NCBI GenBank assembly: GCA_000169115.1
Contig: AAVV01000001.1
Coordinates: 62,001-126,000 of the forward strand
DNA: 64,000 nucleotides
Direction: 5' to 3'
Source: a marine gamma proteobacterium HTCC2080
Lineage (GTDB): Bacteria; Pseudomonadota; Gammaproteobacteria; Pseudomonadales; Halieaceae
Shown here: in pieces, positions 35,618-45,825 of the stretch
Layout of the letters: each line of letters opens with the position of its first letter
Position numbering within the stretch: the first letter of the stretch is position 1
Notes under the pieces: model-generated
What the model saw: the letters and a program-made list of their open reading frames with translations, nothing else
The model's database searches: none
What the model was told of the DNA's origin: nothing
Made by a program: the position numbers and the translations under genes

Positions 35618-36445
35618 TTAGTCGGCGAGTTCGGCTTTTACCTGAACCGACGCTCCTGCCTCGACGGCCCAGTTCAGCTGCTCGGAGGTGAGTATGATTA
35701 CGGTAGAGCCTAAGAAGAAGCGGCCTACTTCATCCCCCGCTGCAAATGTTAGTGCGTTATCGTCGTTCCACACGGTTTCTCTAATAGCTTTTGGAGAAGG
35801 TGCTTCGACACCGCCCCAGACGGTTTCTATGCCCGCAACGATAATGGCGCCCACGAGCACAAGCACTAACGGCCCATTGGCAGTATCGAAGTAACAGACC
35901 AAGCGTTCATTTCGGGCAAATAGCTGGTCGACGGTTTGCGCGGTGCTTTTGTTGACGGCAAACAGATCGCCAGGAATGTAGCAGGTGCGTCGCAGCGTGC
36001 CTGTGGTGGGCATGTGAATGCGATGATAGTCACGGGGTGATAAGTAAATAGTGGCGAAACTGCCGTTTTCGAGGGCATTCGCCGCTACTGAATCACCCCC
36101 GAGAAGAGCGTTCGCCGTGTAATAACGCCCTTTCGCCTGAATCATGAGCCCATCGGCTATGGGGCCTCTTTGGCTCAATTCACCGTCAGCGGGCATGACA
36201 AAGCGATTTGCTGCAAGGGGGCGCGCGGTATCTTTTAGAGCACGGGTAAAAAAGGCGTTGAAGTGAGGGAAGTCATCAGGGTGTTCAATCTCCGCGTCTG
36301 CTAACGAGACGTTGTAGATGTTCATAAAAGCTTTTATGAGTATTGTCTTCAACCAGCGTGGGGTTTCCAAATGGCCAAGCCAACCCGCTGCTCGGGATAG
36401 ATGATGTTGCGGGAGAAGAGCTTGTAGCGCTGCAAAAAATTTCAT
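35618..36445 (-). CDS. psd: Phosphatidylserine decarboxylase proenzyme
   Basis: 275 residues. It makes phosphatidylethanolamine on the inner membrane. The self-cleavage motif LGST is visible, with cleavage expected between Gly246 and Ser247 to form the pyruvoyl group. The histidine motifs HxxxxFFTR (HFNAFFTRAL) and YLSPRDYHRIHMP are present. Length is normal for the bacterial form. It lies upstream of rsgA and orn as in E. coli, although here an outer-membrane-like gene intervenes. Confidence 0.95.
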   Translation of the reverse strand: MKFFAALQALLPQHHLSRAAGWLGHLETPRWLKTILIKAFMNIYNVSLADAEIEHPDDFPHFNAFFTRALKDTARPLAANRFVMPADGELSQRGPIADGLMIQAKGRYYTANALLGGDSVAANALENGSFATIYLSPRDYHRIHMPTTGTLRRTCYIPGDLFAVNKSTAQTVDQLFARNERLVCYFDTANGPLVLVLVGAIIVAGIETVWGGVEAPSPKAIRETVWNDDNALTFAAGDEVGRFFLGSTVIILTSEQLNWAVEAGASVQVKAELAD

Positions 36446-36537
36446 AAATAGATAAACACGGCTGCGTGGGAATCTTGGTATTCTAACGGGGCAGAGGCCT
36501 TAGGTTCAGTGAATTTAGCACTATGGAAACAAAGTTC

Positions 36538-37680
36538 ATGAAAAATAGTTGTCGGCATCGCCGCGCTGCAAAGGGCTATCTCAGGTTTTTGTGCTTCATT
36601 GGATTAACCATTGCGTTGCCACTAGGGGCCCAAACCTCCCCGGAGGAAACCACTGGTGTGCCCACCGGAGTGGCCACAAATGCCATGGCCACCGAAGCCA
36701 ATGCATCGGAAGCTGTCGGGTCAGAGGCCACAGCCACAGACGATGATGGCCTATCGGCGGAGATCATCGAATCCGATGAAGAACAGTTTTTTGAGGGCAC
36801 CTCATGGTTGGACGAGGGGCATGGGCTGGTTACGGATAGGGCTGACGATTTAACCCAATGGTTTGATGCTTATTTTGGAGGCGGTGACGCTGAGGACACC
36901 GAAGCCTATTCACGACTCCGGCTTCGTGTCAGCAATGAGTGGGATGAGCGTCTTGGTAATGACGTTCGTTTTCGACTGGGCGGCAAGGTTAATCTGCCAC
37001 AAATTTCAAAGCGTCTTGATTTGGTGTTTCAAGGGGATGACCCGCTCAATGACATCAATGGCGAGCAAGATGAGTCGCAGTCTAGAGTGGCTCTTGAATT
37101 AAAAGTTAACCGTTTTGAAGATTCCGACGTCGATTTCAAGCTCACCATGGGTTTTGGCTCCAACGGACCGAAGCCCGGTATCAAGCTTACCTATCAACGG
37201 GATTTGAGCGAGCGCAACAGCCTGCGATTTATTGAGCGGGTCCAATTCGATGCTGGCGACGGTACCACCAGTACGTCTCGCTTGCTTTTTGACCACCAAA
37301 TTGATGACCAACAACTTATTCGCAGTTATTCGAGAGCGCTTTACGGCACTAGCACAGATGGGCTTGAATTGAGTACGAGCTTGCAATGGATCAATTTTTG
37401 GAATGCAGATCCTGCGAAAGGGGGTCCCACCGAGCGAGGAATCATGGCTTACGGTGAAGTTTGGGGCGCGACAGAGCCTTACGACTATGTTTCCAATTAC
37501 AAGCTCGGCGTGAGGTATCGCCGTCAAACCTACCGTGACTATTTGTTTATAGAGTTTGAACCAAGCTACAACTGGCGTGTTGATGAACCCTACGACCCTC
37601 GAGAGGGCGCTTGGGAGGTGGTGTTGCGCTTCGAATTTTTACTTTTCCAAGATTTACGAAGAGACCGAACCGATTCATAA
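36538..37680 (+). CDS. Outer-membrane beta-barrel-like protein of unknown function
   Basis: About 380 residues from the second ATG; the first, five codons earlier, is also possible. A signal peptide ends near GAQ. A disordered Ala/Thr/Glu segment follows to about residue 80. The rest alternates polar and hydrophobic residues in strands with aromatic girdles (LRLRVSNEWDERL, YKLGVRYRRQTYRDYLFIEFE) and ends in strands LRFEFLLFQ, consistent with a barrel of about 12 strands. No family name recognised. Divergent from psd. Confidence 0.7.
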   Translation: MKNSCRHRRAAKGYLRFLCFIGLTIALPLGAQTSPEETTGVPTGVATNAMATEANASEAVGSEATATDDDGLSAEIIESDEEQFFEGTSWLDEGHGLVTDRADDLTQWFDAYFGGGDAEDTEAYSRLRLRVSNEWDERLGNDVRFRLGGKVNLPQISKRLDLVFQGDDPLNDINGEQDESQSRVALELKVNRFEDSDVDFKLTMGFGSNGPKPGIKLTYQRDLSERNSLRFIERVQFDAGDGTTSTSRLLFDHQIDDQQLIRSYSRALYGTSTDGLELSTSLQWINFWNADPAKGGPTERGIMAYGEVWGATEPYDYVSNYKLGVRYRRQTYRDYLFIEFEPSYNWRVDEPYDPREGAWEVVLRFEFLLFQDLRRDRTDS

Positions 37681-37799
37681 TCTCTGAGTGCATGGCTACT
37701 AGCGGTATTCACCTTTGCCGAGCGGCCAAAAATTTTGCCCAAGAACCCAAAAAATTCGCCATCTAATGACAGCCGGGATAATGGCTCAAATGTGTTGAT

Positions 37800-38756
37800 T
37801 TATTGACTCATCGACGCCACGATTTGGCGATAACTAGCTAGGCGGTCACTGCTGATTTCGCCCCTTTCATGGGCTTCAAGAACGGCGCAGCGCACCTCAT
37901 GGCTGTGGCTGCAATCTCTAAAGCGACACAGGCCAAGTAGGGGTTCAAATTCGACGAACCCAGACTCTATGGCATCTTTGGGTAGGTGGCTCAGGTGAAA
38001 TTCTCGAACCCCAGGAGAGTCTATTAAGCGACCGCCCCCTGGTAAATGGTAAAGTGCTGCGGCTGTCGTCGTGTGTCGCCCCAGCCCAACCGCGTCAGAC
38101 AGGGCGCCAATACGGATTTCTAAATCGGGTAATAGCCGTTTTATAAGTGACGATTTTCCAACCCCCGACTGTCCGACAAGCGCGACGGTTTGAGTCGCCA
38201 CCATATCCATTAACGTTTCCGCCCCTGGATCGCTAAGTTGACCGGTCGTTACTACCTCAACACCCAATTCGCTGTAGGTCTCGGCGAGCTGCACGACCGA
38301 AGGGGCCTCGGATAATAGGTCAGCTTTGTTGACTATTAGGCTGGCGTCGATGCCCGCGTGAGACGCTGCCACTAAATACCGGTCTATTAAATTGGCCTGA
38401 GCAAGGGGCTGGGGTGCTATTACAATTAATAATCTGTCGATGTTGGCCGCTATGGGTCTGAGCGCTCCCTGACTGTTGGGCCGGGAGATGATCGTGCGAC
38501 GGGGTAATAAGGCTTCAATAACGCCATGTTCACCTTGAGGCGTCCACACAACTTGATCACCCGCTACCGGGTCCTCGGCGCGGCGACGCAGTGTGGTGGT
38601 GCGCCGATCGCCATTTTCCTCCTCAATCAGCACCTGCTTACCAAAGCGTGCGATTACCAGTCCAGACTCACCCCCCAATTCACTTTCACTGCGATAGCGC
38701 TCCTGCGCTGCTTGAATGCGCCGGTTTTGCTGTTTGCTGAGTTGCGACTTGGACAT
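37800..38756 (-). CDS. rsgA: Ribosome small-subunit-dependent GTPase RsgA
   Basis: 318 residues. An N-terminal OB-fold precedes a circularly permuted GTPase: NKAD (G4) comes before GQSGVGKSSLIK (G1) and DSPGVREF (G3), as the family requires. The C-terminal zinc finger is seen in CRFRDCSHSHEVRC. RsgA checks 30S maturation and is stimulated by ribosomes. It is divergent from orn, the same pairing as in E. coli. Confidence 0.96.
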   Translation of the reverse strand: MSKSQLSKQQNRRIQAAQERYRSESELGGESGLVIARFGKQVLIEEENGDRRTTTLRRRAEDPVAGDQVVWTPQGEHGVIEALLPRRTIISRPNSQGALRPIAANIDRLLIVIAPQPLAQANLIDRYLVAASHAGIDASLIVNKADLLSEAPSVVQLAETYSELGVEVVTTGQLSDPGAETLMDMVATQTVALVGQSGVGKSSLIKRLLPDLEIRIGALSDAVGLGRHTTTAAALYHLPGGGRLIDSPGVREFHLSHLPKDAIESGFVEFEPLLGLCRFRDCSHSHEVRCAVLEAHERGEISSDRLASYRQIVASMSQ

Positions 38757-38849
38757 GGGTTAAGTCTACTGCGTCCCGGCAACGGATGTGAGAGAAGTTT
38801 TAAATCATCTTGTGGAGGCTCTGATAGACTTAAGTCATAGGAGAGCTTT

Positions 38850-39398
38850 ATGTCAGACGCACAAAATCTCATTTGGGTTGATTTAGAAATGACGGGTCTC
38901 ATCCCCGAACAGCACCGCGTTATCGAGATGGCCACCATCATTACGGATAGTGATTTGAATGAGTTGGCTCAGGGGCCAGTGATAGCTATCCATCAAAGTC
39001 AGGATGAGCTTGACGCCATGGATGAGTGGAATACAAGTCATCACACAGCTTCTGGGTTGGTTAAAAGGGTTTGTGAGAGCGCCTATGATGAGCACAGGGC
39101 AACCCGAGAAACCTTGGCCTTCCTTGAAAAGTGGGTGCCAGCGGGCAGATCCCCCATGTGTGGCAATTCAATTTGTCAGGATCGACGGTTTATGGCGCGT
39201 CATCTGCCCGACCTCGAAGCTTTTTTTCATTACCGCAACCTCGATGTGAGTTCTTTGAAAATTCTCGCCACTCGCTGGCGGCCTGATTTATCGGGTTTGA
39301 AGAAGCGTAATGTCCATTTGGCGCTCGACGATATTAGAGAGTCGATCGAAGAGCTGCGTTACTACCGAGACAACTTCCTTCAGGTGCCATCTTTATAG
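38850..39398 (+). CDS. orn: Oligoribonuclease
   Basis: 182 residues, a DEDDh 3'-5' exonuclease that degrades 2- to 5-nucleotide RNAs, including pGpG. The motifs are [31 protein letters not shown] and the final [10 protein letters not shown]. Length and order are standard. The gene has a GGAG-like ribosome site (AGGAGAGCTTT) before the ATG. Confidence 0.96.
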   Translation: MSDAQNLIWVDLEMTGLIPEQHRVIEMATIITDSDLNELAQGPVIAIHQSQDELDAMDEWNTSHHTASGLVKRVCESAYDEHRATRETLAFLEKWVPAGRSPMCGNSICQDRRFMARHLPDLEAFFHYRNLDVSSLKILATRWRPDLSGLKKRNVHLALDDIRESIEELRYYRDNFLQVPSL

Positions 39399-39437
39399 GA
39401 TTGCGCTGAATATAGGGCAGCCCTGAATAGATCAGGC

Positions 39438-40511
39438 TTAAGCGTGATGTTGTGAGAGAGCCCAGCTCACGTGTTCCCTGACCAAGGGAGAGGGGTGATT
39501 GCGGCGCTGATTTAAGGCGGTAATGATGTCTGGTGTTGTTGTGGCGTTCCCCAGAGCAATTGCGATATTTCGCAACCAGCGTTCATGGCCGATACGGCGT
39601 ATTGGGGAACCCTGCATGCGCGTCTCGAACTCTTGATCGGTCCAAGCGAACAGGTGGATTAGTGCTTCATCGTCGAGATTGTGACGGGGTGCAAAGTCTG
39701 CCTCGGCGGTCGGTTGGGCAAATTTATTCCACGGACACACCAGTTGGCAGTCGTCACAACCGTAAATGCGATTTCCCATGAGGGGGCGCAGCGCTGGATC
39801 AATCGAGCCCTGATGCTCAATAGTGAGGTATGAAATGCACTTTCGGGCATCTAAAACATGAGGTGCGACGAATGCTTGGGTGGGGCAAATATCCAAGCAA
39901 GCCGTACAGCTGCCACAATGTTTAACCGTTTTGGGCGCATCTGTTGTAAACGGTATGTCGGTATAAATTTCACCAAGAAAAAACCAGGAGCCCGCTCGTT
40001 CGTTAATCAACATCGTATTTTTTGCGATCCAGCCCAGCCCCGATTGTTCGGCTAGGGCGCGCTCCAAGACTGGCGCACTGTCAACAAAGGCACGGTACTG
40101 CCCTGACGCCAGCTCGGCGTCAATTTTTTTTGCGAGTCGCGCGAGTCGGTGCCGCATCAGCTTGTGATAGTCGCGACCTAAGGCGTAGCGCGAGATGTAG
40201 GCCCGATCGTTTTGGCTCAATACGGACTCGGGATCGGCGGCGGACTCGGGCAAGTAGTCCATTCGCAGGGTCAGCACGGTGCATGTTCCGGGGATGAGCT
40301 CAGCTGGGCGGGCTCGTGTCAGTCCATGCCGGGTCATATAGTGCATGTCCCCTTGATAGCCCGCGTCTAGCCATTTCTGCAGATAGCCTTCGTGCTGCTT
40401 TAAGTCCACGCCAGTGATGCCTAATTGCTGGAATCCCAATTCTTGCGCCCATTGGTGCAACTGTGATCGGATCGTAGCCAGCGCGTCTGGTTTTGTTTCG
40501 TTAGGCGTCAT
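39438..40511 (-). CDS. queG: Epoxyqueuosine reductase QueG
   Basis: About 357 residues from the ATG at 40511; an earlier in-frame start adds eight residues. It performs the last step of queuosine synthesis in tRNA. Two ferredoxin-type clusters are visible as CGSCTACLDICP and CDDCQLVCPWN, and the cobalamin-binding N-terminal part has GYQGDMHYM. A C-terminal HEAT-like stretch ends the protein. It is divergent from tsaE with about 60 bases between. No nnr gene lies between them, unlike in E. coli. Confidence 0.95.
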   Translation of the reverse strand: MTPNETKPDALATIRSQLHQWAQELGFQQLGITGVDLKQHEGYLQKWLDAGYQGDMHYMTRHGLTRARPAELIPGTCTVLTLRMDYLPESAADPESVLSQNDRAYISRYALGRDYHKLMRHRLARLAKKIDAELASGQYRAFVDSAPVLERALAEQSGLGWIAKNTMLINERAGSWFFLGEIYTDIPFTTDAPKTVKHCGSCTACLDICPTQAFVAPHVLDARKCISYLTIEHQGSIDPALRPLMGNRIYGCDDCQLVCPWNKFAQPTAEADFAPRHNLDDEALIHLFAWTDQEFETRMQGSPIRRIGHERWLRNIAIALGNATTTPDIITALNQRRNHPSPLVREHVSWALSQHHA

Positions 40512-40571
40512 CTGCGCATTCTGACAGACCCACATTCCCCCGTCGTGCTAATGCTTCGGTACACTTGCGCA

Positions 40572-41048
40572 ATGATAGACACAACTGAACTCAGTATTGA
40601 CTTACCAGACGAGCAAAGCACGATCGCTTTTGGGGGTAGGTTGGCTCAGGTTTGCAAGCCGCCCCTCAGGATTTACCTGAGTGGCGAGCTTGGGGCTGGC
40701 AAGACCACATTGAGTCGCGGATTTCTCCGTGGATTGGGGCACCCGGGCAACGTTAAAAGCCCGACCTACACGTTAGTAGAGCCGTATGAGTTCGATAGTG
40801 TTATGGTTTTTCATTTCGACCTGTATCGAGTCGCCGACCCCGAAGAGTTAGCCTACATGGGATTTGAGGATTATCTGATGACTCCTGCAGTGTTGTTAGT
40901 CGAATGGGCTGAGCGCGGCGGTGATTGGTTACCCCAGCCAGACTTGTTAGTTCATTTATCACTCACCGGTGGTGGGCGGAACCTGAGTCTAAGCTGGGGG
41001 TCCGAAGAGGGTAAGCAGGTTTGCCGACAATTAATTGCAGAGGCTTAG
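40572..41048 (+). CDS. tsaE: tRNA threonylcarbamoyladenosine ATPase TsaE
   Basis: 158 residues from the ATG at 40572, where the family usually begins. The earlier in-frame start adds nine residues that overlap the promoter gap. Walker A is GELGAGKTTL, followed by SPTYTLVEPY and HFDLYRVADPEEL, the standard TsaE signature. It supports the TsaB/TsaD complex that makes t6A37 in tRNA. First gene of the amidase-mutL-miaA-hfq series. Confidence 0.95.
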   Translation: MIDTTELSIDLPDEQSTIAFGGRLAQVCKPPLRIYLSGELGAGKTTLSRGFLRGLGHPGNVKSPTYTLVEPYEFDSVMVFHFDLYRVADPEELAYMGFEDYLMTPAVLLVEWAERGGDWLPQPDLLVHLSLTGGGRNLSLSWGSEEGKQVCRQLIAEA

Positions 41049-41142
41049 AGCGCTCTAAACGGCGGAACAAAGGTTAGGTCAGGTTTAAAAGATTGGGTCA
41101 AGGTAGTGACTCATGATTAAAACATTGAGATACGGGGCTAGC

Positions 41143-41160
41143 ATGTCCGTTGAAAAGTGA
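41143..41160 (+). promoter_or_regulatory. Possible five-codon leader ORF coupled to amidase start
   Basis: ATG TCC GTT GAA AAG TGA (MSVEK) sits behind a GGGG stretch and ends by overlapping the amidase GTG (GTGA). The amidase GTG itself has no clear ribosome site, so coupled initiation from the mini-cistron is possible. Confidence 0.3.
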
Positions 41161-42518
41161 GCGTTTCATTGGCGTCAGAGCGACAAAAAAGGTGCAAAAC
41201 AGCGATACCTGCGGGTGCTTTGCTTTGGCTTTTATTGTCAGTTGTGATGCCAGTTCAAGCCGCAGACATTCTTGATGTGCGCCTTTGGAGGGCGCCAGAT
41301 CACACCCGCGTGGTGTTTGACCTCTCAGACGCTATTTCTTACTCGATACTCGAGCTGGATAATCCAAGGCGGCTTGTTATTGATGTTGCCGATGCGCGTT
41401 TAATCAATGTTTTGACTAACCTTCCCCTTGAAAATACGCCGATATCTCGGGTGCGTTCGGGTGTGCGCTATGGCGATAACTTACGCATTGTTTTTGACCT
41501 TAAAGCGAAAATTCGCCCCAAAAGTTTTCCATTAGAGCCCAATGAGCGGACTGGCCACCGTTTGGTGTTAGATCTTTTTGACGAGGACATTAAAGGCACT
41601 GAGGTTCCAGCAGTAAAAAGTGTGGACCAGCTATCGAATCGTCGAGATATCATTGTGGCTATTGATGCAGGACATGGCGGAGAAGACCCGGGCGCCTTGG
41701 GCCCCAAGAAGCTGTATGAGAAAAAAGTTGTGTTAGCGATAGCGAAAAAATTGAGTGCGCAGCTTGAAGCTACCCCGGGGTTAAAGCCCGTGATGGTCCG
41801 CGATGGCGATTACTACGTGAGTCTTCGTGGTCGTCGGGATCTTGCGCGAAAGTCTCAGGCAGATTTATTTGTTTCGATTCATGCCGACGCTTTCAGTCAG
41901 GCTTCAGCTAGCGGGGCCTCGGTTTATGCGCTTTCAACTAAGGGAGCCTCGTCGACGGCGGCGAAATATTTAGCGGATCGTGAGAATTCTGCTGATTTAG
42001 TGGGTGGCGTTCGGCTCTCCGACAAGGACGATATCTTGGCCGGGGTCCTGACGGACTTGTCGATGACGGCGACCCTTGACACCAGTTTGAGCTTGGGCGC
42101 GAGGGTGCTTGCTGAGATTGGTGATTTTGCAAAGCTTCACAAGCCCAAAGTTGAACAAGCCGGATTCGCAGTTTTAAAGAGCCCTGATATTCCATCAATA
42201 CTGGTTGAAACGGGATTTATTTCGAATCCAACTGAGGCTAGCCGTCTGAATACTTCCAGTTATCAGGACAAAATGGCAGGGGCAATGCACCAAGGGATTT
42301 TAAGCTGGTTTAAATCACACCCTCCTGCCGGAACGCTTCTGGCATGGCAGCGGAGTAATCAGTCAGATGGGCGGGTTTATGTCATTGCCCGCGGCGACAC
42401 GCTGTCCGATATTGCCGTTAGGTACCGGGTGCCCCTAAAACAACTTAAGGCAACCAACGGACTTAGCGGTTCGACTATTCAAGTCGGCCAAAAATTAAAG
42501 ATACCTGACGGCCCATGA
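41157..42518 (+). CDS. amiB: N-acetylmuramoyl-L-alanine amidase with AMIN and LysM domains
   Basis: 453 residues, GTG start, signal peptide ending VQA (about residue 36). An AMIN domain follows (about 38-140), then the amidase_3 zinc domain with [22 protein letters not shown] and the glutamate in [12 protein letters not shown]. The last 45 residues are a LysM module ([16 protein letters not shown]). It splits daughter-cell peptidoglycan, presumably activated by an EnvC/NlpD-type factor. E. coli AmiB lacks the LysM; some pseudomonads have it. Stop overlaps mutL (ATGA). Confidence 0.94.
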   Translation: MSVSLASERQKRCKTAIPAGALLWLLLSVVMPVQAADILDVRLWRAPDHTRVVFDLSDAISYSILELDNPRRLVIDVADARLINVLTNLPLENTPISRVRSGVRYGDNLRIVFDLKAKIRPKSFPLEPNERTGHRLVLDLFDEDIKGTEVPAVKSVDQLSNRRDIIVAIDAGHGGEDPGALGPKKLYEKKVVLAIAKKLSAQLEATPGLKPVMVRDGDYYVSLRGRRDLARKSQADLFVSIHADAFSQASASGASVYALSTKGASSTAAKYLADRENSADLVGGVRLSDKDDILAGVLTDLSMTATLDTSLSLGARVLAEIGDFAKLHKPKVEQAGFAVLKSPDIPSILVETGFISNPTEASRLNTSSYQDKMAGAMHQGILSWFKSHPPAGTLLAWQRSNQSDGRVYVIARGDTLSDIAVRYRVPLKQLKATNGLSGSTIQVGQKLKIPDGP

Positions 42519-44359
42519 CACAGACTCGAATTCACAGATTAGCCACTCGTCTTGCTAACCAGATCGCTGCGGGTGAAGTGGTGGAGCGCCCGGCCTCGGT
42601 GATTAAAGAGGCCATAGAAAATAGTTTGGATGCGGGAGCCTCTCGAATCGATATCGAGCTGGAATCTGGAGGCGTTCAGTTAATGCGGGTGCGTGACAAC
42701 GGACAGGGGATTTCGGCTGAGGATTTAATCCTAGCGTTAGCTAGACACGCCACATCTAAGATCGACTCTATAGATGACCTAGAGGCCGTGGGCACCTTGG
42801 GGTTTCGAGGCGAAGCCCTGGCGTCCATCGCGTCAGTGTCGCGATTATCTTTGACGAGCAACGCCTCCGAACAGGGCGCTGCAGGCATGATTGCCCAGTC
42901 AGAGGGGCGTGATATGACCGTCTCGGTAAGCCCGGCGCCTCATCCTCGTGGCACCACCCTTGAGGTTCGAGATCTTTTTTACAATACCCCTGCGCGGCGG
43001 AAATTTTTACGCACCGAAAAAACCGAGCTGGGCCACATTGACGAAGTGTTCAAGCGACAGGCATTGGCGAGGAGTGATGTCGCTTTTTCACTGCGACATA
43101 ACGGTAAAACCCTCCACAGCCTTAATTGTGCAGATGACCAAGCGGGACGTGAACGAAGGATTGCAACCGTTTGCGGCGCCGCATTTATGGAGCAGTCCGT
43201 TGCCCTAGCTCGGGAGGCAGGACGTCTGTCGCTGCATGGCTGGGTCGGTTTGCCCACGTTCTCTCGCAGCCAAGCCGATTTACAGTACTTTTTTGTGAAT
43301 GGCCGAGTGATTCGCGACAAACTTGTGACCCATGCCATTAAACAGGCTTACCGTGATGTGCTTTTTCACGGACGTCACCCCGCTTATGTGCTGTTTTTAG
43401 AGGTCGATCCTGCGGTGGTTGATGTCAATGTGCACCCGACCAAGCATGAAGTGCGATTCCGCGAGGGGCGCGAGGTGCACAGCTTTATCTTTAGTACTTT
43501 GCACCGAGCGCTAGGGGATCTCCGCCCGGGTGATGGCGGGGCTGCTGATGCTTCGGGTGAGGATGCACAAGAAGGAGTGGGCTGGTCGACAACACCGCAA
43601 CAGGCGCCTATGGGGTTATTGACGCCGCCGGGAGGTCACTGGCAGCCCGAGGCTCAGGCGGGCACAGCTGATCTTGACGCACTGTCTCGGCTTTACAAAA
43701 GCCCGACTTTCAATCGCGGCGGGCATGGCACCCCAATTATGGAGCAGTCACCCCGGGGCGACGATGAATCAGAAGTGCCGCCTTTGGGGTTTGCGTTGGC
43801 GCAGCTGCATGGAGTTTTCATCCTGGCAGAGAATGCTGAAGGGTTGGTATTGGTGGATATGCATGCCGCCCATGAGCGAATTACTTACGAACGGTTAAAG
43901 CAAATGCGGGACGATAGCGGTATTAGAACCCAGCCCCTGCTGGTCCCTCAAACAATTACTTTGTCATCACGGGAGGTCGCTGCAGCTGTTGAAATGTCTG
44001 AAGCCCTGATTGCTCTGGGTTTGGTGCTCGATGCGACAGGGGACGAGCAGCTGGTGATTCGTGAGGTGCCAATTGCGCTAATCGGTGGCGGTATTGAAGC
44101 CTTAGTAAGAGATGTTTTATCTGATATGTTGGCATTTGGGACTTCAGACCGAATTGCGGCCCATGAAGACGAGCTGCTATCTACTATGGCCTGTCATGGG
44201 TCTGTGCGAGCCAATCGAAGATTGACCGTACCCGAGATGAACGCTTTGCTTCGCGATATGGAAATGACTGAGCGGTCAGGGCAATGTAATCATGGCCGGC
44301 CTACATGGGTTCAGCTGGGGATGCAGGATTTAGACAAGTTGTTTTTGAGGGGACGTTGA
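42515..44359 (+). CDS. mutL: DNA mismatch repair protein MutL
   Basis: 614 residues. The GHKL ATPase N-terminus shows [28 protein letters not shown] and TLGFRGEAL; the second domain has [14 protein letters not shown]. The disordered linker spans about 345-430. The C-terminal dimer domain has [13 protein letters not shown] and ends [13 protein letters not shown]...CNHGRPT. No intact endonuclease motif DQHA(X)2E(X)4E is seen, as expected for species that use MutH or Dam. The start overlaps the amidase stop, and miaA follows without a gap. Confidence 0.96.
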   Translation: MTQTRIHRLATRLANQIAAGEVVERPASVIKEAIENSLDAGASRIDIELESGGVQLMRVRDNGQGISAEDLILALARHATSKIDSIDDLEAVGTLGFRGEALASIASVSRLSLTSNASEQGAAGMIAQSEGRDMTVSVSPAPHPRGTTLEVRDLFYNTPARRKFLRTEKTELGHIDEVFKRQALARSDVAFSLRHNGKTLHSLNCADDQAGRERRIATVCGAAFMEQSVALAREAGRLSLHGWVGLPTFSRSQADLQYFFVNGRVIRDKLVTHAIKQAYRDVLFHGRHPAYVLFLEVDPAVVDVNVHPTKHEVRFREGREVHSFIFSTLHRALGDLRPGDGGAADASGEDAQEGVGWSTTPQQAPMGLLTPPGGHWQPEAQAGTADLDALSRLYKSPTFNRGGHGTPIMEQSPRGDDESEVPPLGFALAQLHGVFILAENAEGLVLVDMHAAHERITYERLKQMRDDSGIRTQPLLVPQTITLSSREVAAAVEMSEALIALGLVLDATGDEQLVIREVPIALIGGGIEALVRDVLSDMLAFGTSDRIAAHEDELLSTMACHGSVRANRRLTVPEMNALLRDMEMTERSGQCNHGRPTWVQLGMQDLDKLFLRGR

Positions 44360-45406
44360 TTGGCAGCGTCGCCTTTGCTCTGTGTGATGGGCCCTACTGC
44401 CGCGGGTAAAACCGATTTGGCGGTTTCTCTGGCAGATTCGCTCAATGGAGAATTGATCTCAGTTGATTCAGCGCTGGTGTATCGAGATCTGAACATTGGC
44501 ACTGCGAAACCTGACTTCCCCCATCACCTCATCGATTTGAGAGCCCCCAGTAATCCTTACAGCGCGATGCAATTTGCGCGCGATGCTACCGCTGTGATTG
44601 CTGAAGTAAGAGGCAGAGGGCGACTTCCTATATTGGTAGGTGGGACAATGTTGTACTTTCGGGCATTGCTCGAGGGACTTGACGATATGCCCGCGAGTGA
44701 CCCTGTAGTACGGCAGAAAATTGAGGCCGATGCTGCCGCCGAAGGCTGGCCTGCGCTGCACGCCAGACTTCAGCTGGTCGACCCCGTTCTAGCTGCACGG
44801 CTGCACCCTAATCACAGTCAGCGAATAGCTCGAGGGCTAGAGGTCTGGCAGATGACCGGAAAACCTTTAAGTGACTGGCAAAGTGGTAAAGGCCATGGCG
44901 GTTTGGGTGAGACACCGATTTCGTTGGTTATTTGTCCAAAGGAGCGAAGCGTGTTGCATGCGCGTATTGCTGATCGACTCGACAAAATGTTGAGTGCAGG
45001 TTTACTCGACGAGGTGCGACAGCTTTGGTCACGGGGTGACCTTAGTCCTGACTTACCTGCTATTCGAGCAGTGGGCTATCGACAGCTCTGGAAATATTTG
45101 GATGGAGAAGCATCACTCGACGAAGCGGTTCAGAACGTGCTGTTTGCGACGAGACAGCTCGCTAAGCGCCAAATGACCTGGCTACGTCGATGGCCCGCAG
45201 ACGGGTGGCTACTAACGGGAGAGGATGGCGAGCTTTTAGAAGCGGCGCATTGTTCTACGCCGATTTGGCGCCGATTTGCCAATGAAGTGGGTCGTCGGGT
45301 TGAGGAAGGAAACCCCCTATCCCGGAGCAAAAGTATAGCGACGGCACTCGCTGAACCCATTGGCGCGTCGTTTAATGTGTTACATAGCCCAACTATTGAG
45401 AACTAA
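44360..45406 (+). CDS. miaA: tRNA dimethylallyltransferase MiaA
   Basis: 348 residues, starting at TTG right after the mutL stop. It adds dimethylallyl to A37 of tRNAs reading UNN codons. Motifs are GPTAAGKTDLAV (P-loop), DSALVYRDLNIGTAKP and VGGTMLYFRALLEGL. The C-terminal RQLAKRQMTWLRRW is typical. It has about 30 extra residues at the C-terminus after the usual end, of unknown role. Confidence 0.95.
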   Translation: MAASPLLCVMGPTAAGKTDLAVSLADSLNGELISVDSALVYRDLNIGTAKPDFPHHLIDLRAPSNPYSAMQFARDATAVIAEVRGRGRLPILVGGTMLYFRALLEGLDDMPASDPVVRQKIEADAAAEGWPALHARLQLVDPVLAARLHPNHSQRIARGLEVWQMTGKPLSDWQSGKGHGGLGETPISLVICPKERSVLHARIADRLDKMLSAGLLDEVRQLWSRGDLSPDLPAIRAVGYRQLWKYLDGEASLDEAVQNVLFATRQLAKRQMTWLRRWPADGWLLTGEDGELLEAAHCSTPIWRRFANEVGRRVEEGNPLSRSKSIATALAEPIGASFNVLHSPTIEN

Positions 45407-45442
45407 TGCGGAACTAACTCGCGTTTTGACGTGCCTAAGCGC

Positions 45443-45448
45443 TATAAT
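45443..45448 (+). promoter_or_regulatory. Candidate -10 element of an hfq promoter
   Basis: A perfect TATAAT lies 73 bases before the hfq ATG in the miaA-hfq gap. A TTGACG hexamer is upstream but only 11 bases away, too close for a standard promoter, so the -35 is unclear. An internal hfq promoter is common in gammaproteobacteria. Confidence 0.4.
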
Positions 45449-45521
45449 ACGGCCCGCTTATATTTAGGCTTTTTGCCGTCGCGGCTTTGCGGCGCACGCG
45501 CTACGACAACTAGGAGTTATC

Positions 45522-45773
45522 ATGTCAAAAGGGCACACGCTACAAGACCCTTACCTCAATGCTTTACGCAAGGAACGGATTCCCGTTTCCATTTACTTAG
45601 TCAACGGTATCAAGCTGCAGGGTCAGGTAGAATCCTTCGATCAATTTGTGGTTTTGCTGAAAAATACGGTGTCACAGATGGTCTATAAGCACGCCATCTC
45701 CACGGTGGTGCCTGCGCGAAACGTGCGCATCCCACTGGACGGTCCCGAGGAGGACAACGCCGATAACGGCTAA
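45522..45773 (+). CDS. hfq: RNA chaperone Hfq
   Basis: 83 residues with an AGGAG ribosome site. The Sm1 motif region [27 protein letters not shown] and the Sm2 YKHAIST are nearly identical to E. coli, including the Tyr-Lys-His nucleotide pocket. The acidic tail is short (PEEDNADNG), so the autoregulatory C-terminal tip is reduced but present. It pairs small RNAs with mRNAs. It is upstream of and overlapping or near hflX. Confidence 0.97.
   Translation: MSKGHTLQDPYLNALRKERIPVSIYLVNGIKLQGQVESFDQFVVLLKNTVSQMVYKHAISTVVPARNVRIPLDGPEEDNADNG
45748..45765 (+). promoter_or_regulatory. Possible non-standard hflX start: AGGAGG then ATA
   Basis: In frame with hflX, homology to the usual HflX N-terminus (LFDRHAGGEN) begins before the first ATG, yet no ATG, GTG or TTG is available upstream. 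AGGAGG at 45748-45753 lies nine bases before an ATA codon at 45763. AUA initiation is rare but documented for some bacterial genes. The AGGAGG also codes for Glu-Glu in hfq, so chance is possible. Confidence 0.35.
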
Positions 45774-45825
45774 ATCCTCAGACGCGCAGCTTTTTGACCG
45801 CCATGCTGGCGGTGAAAACGTCGTC

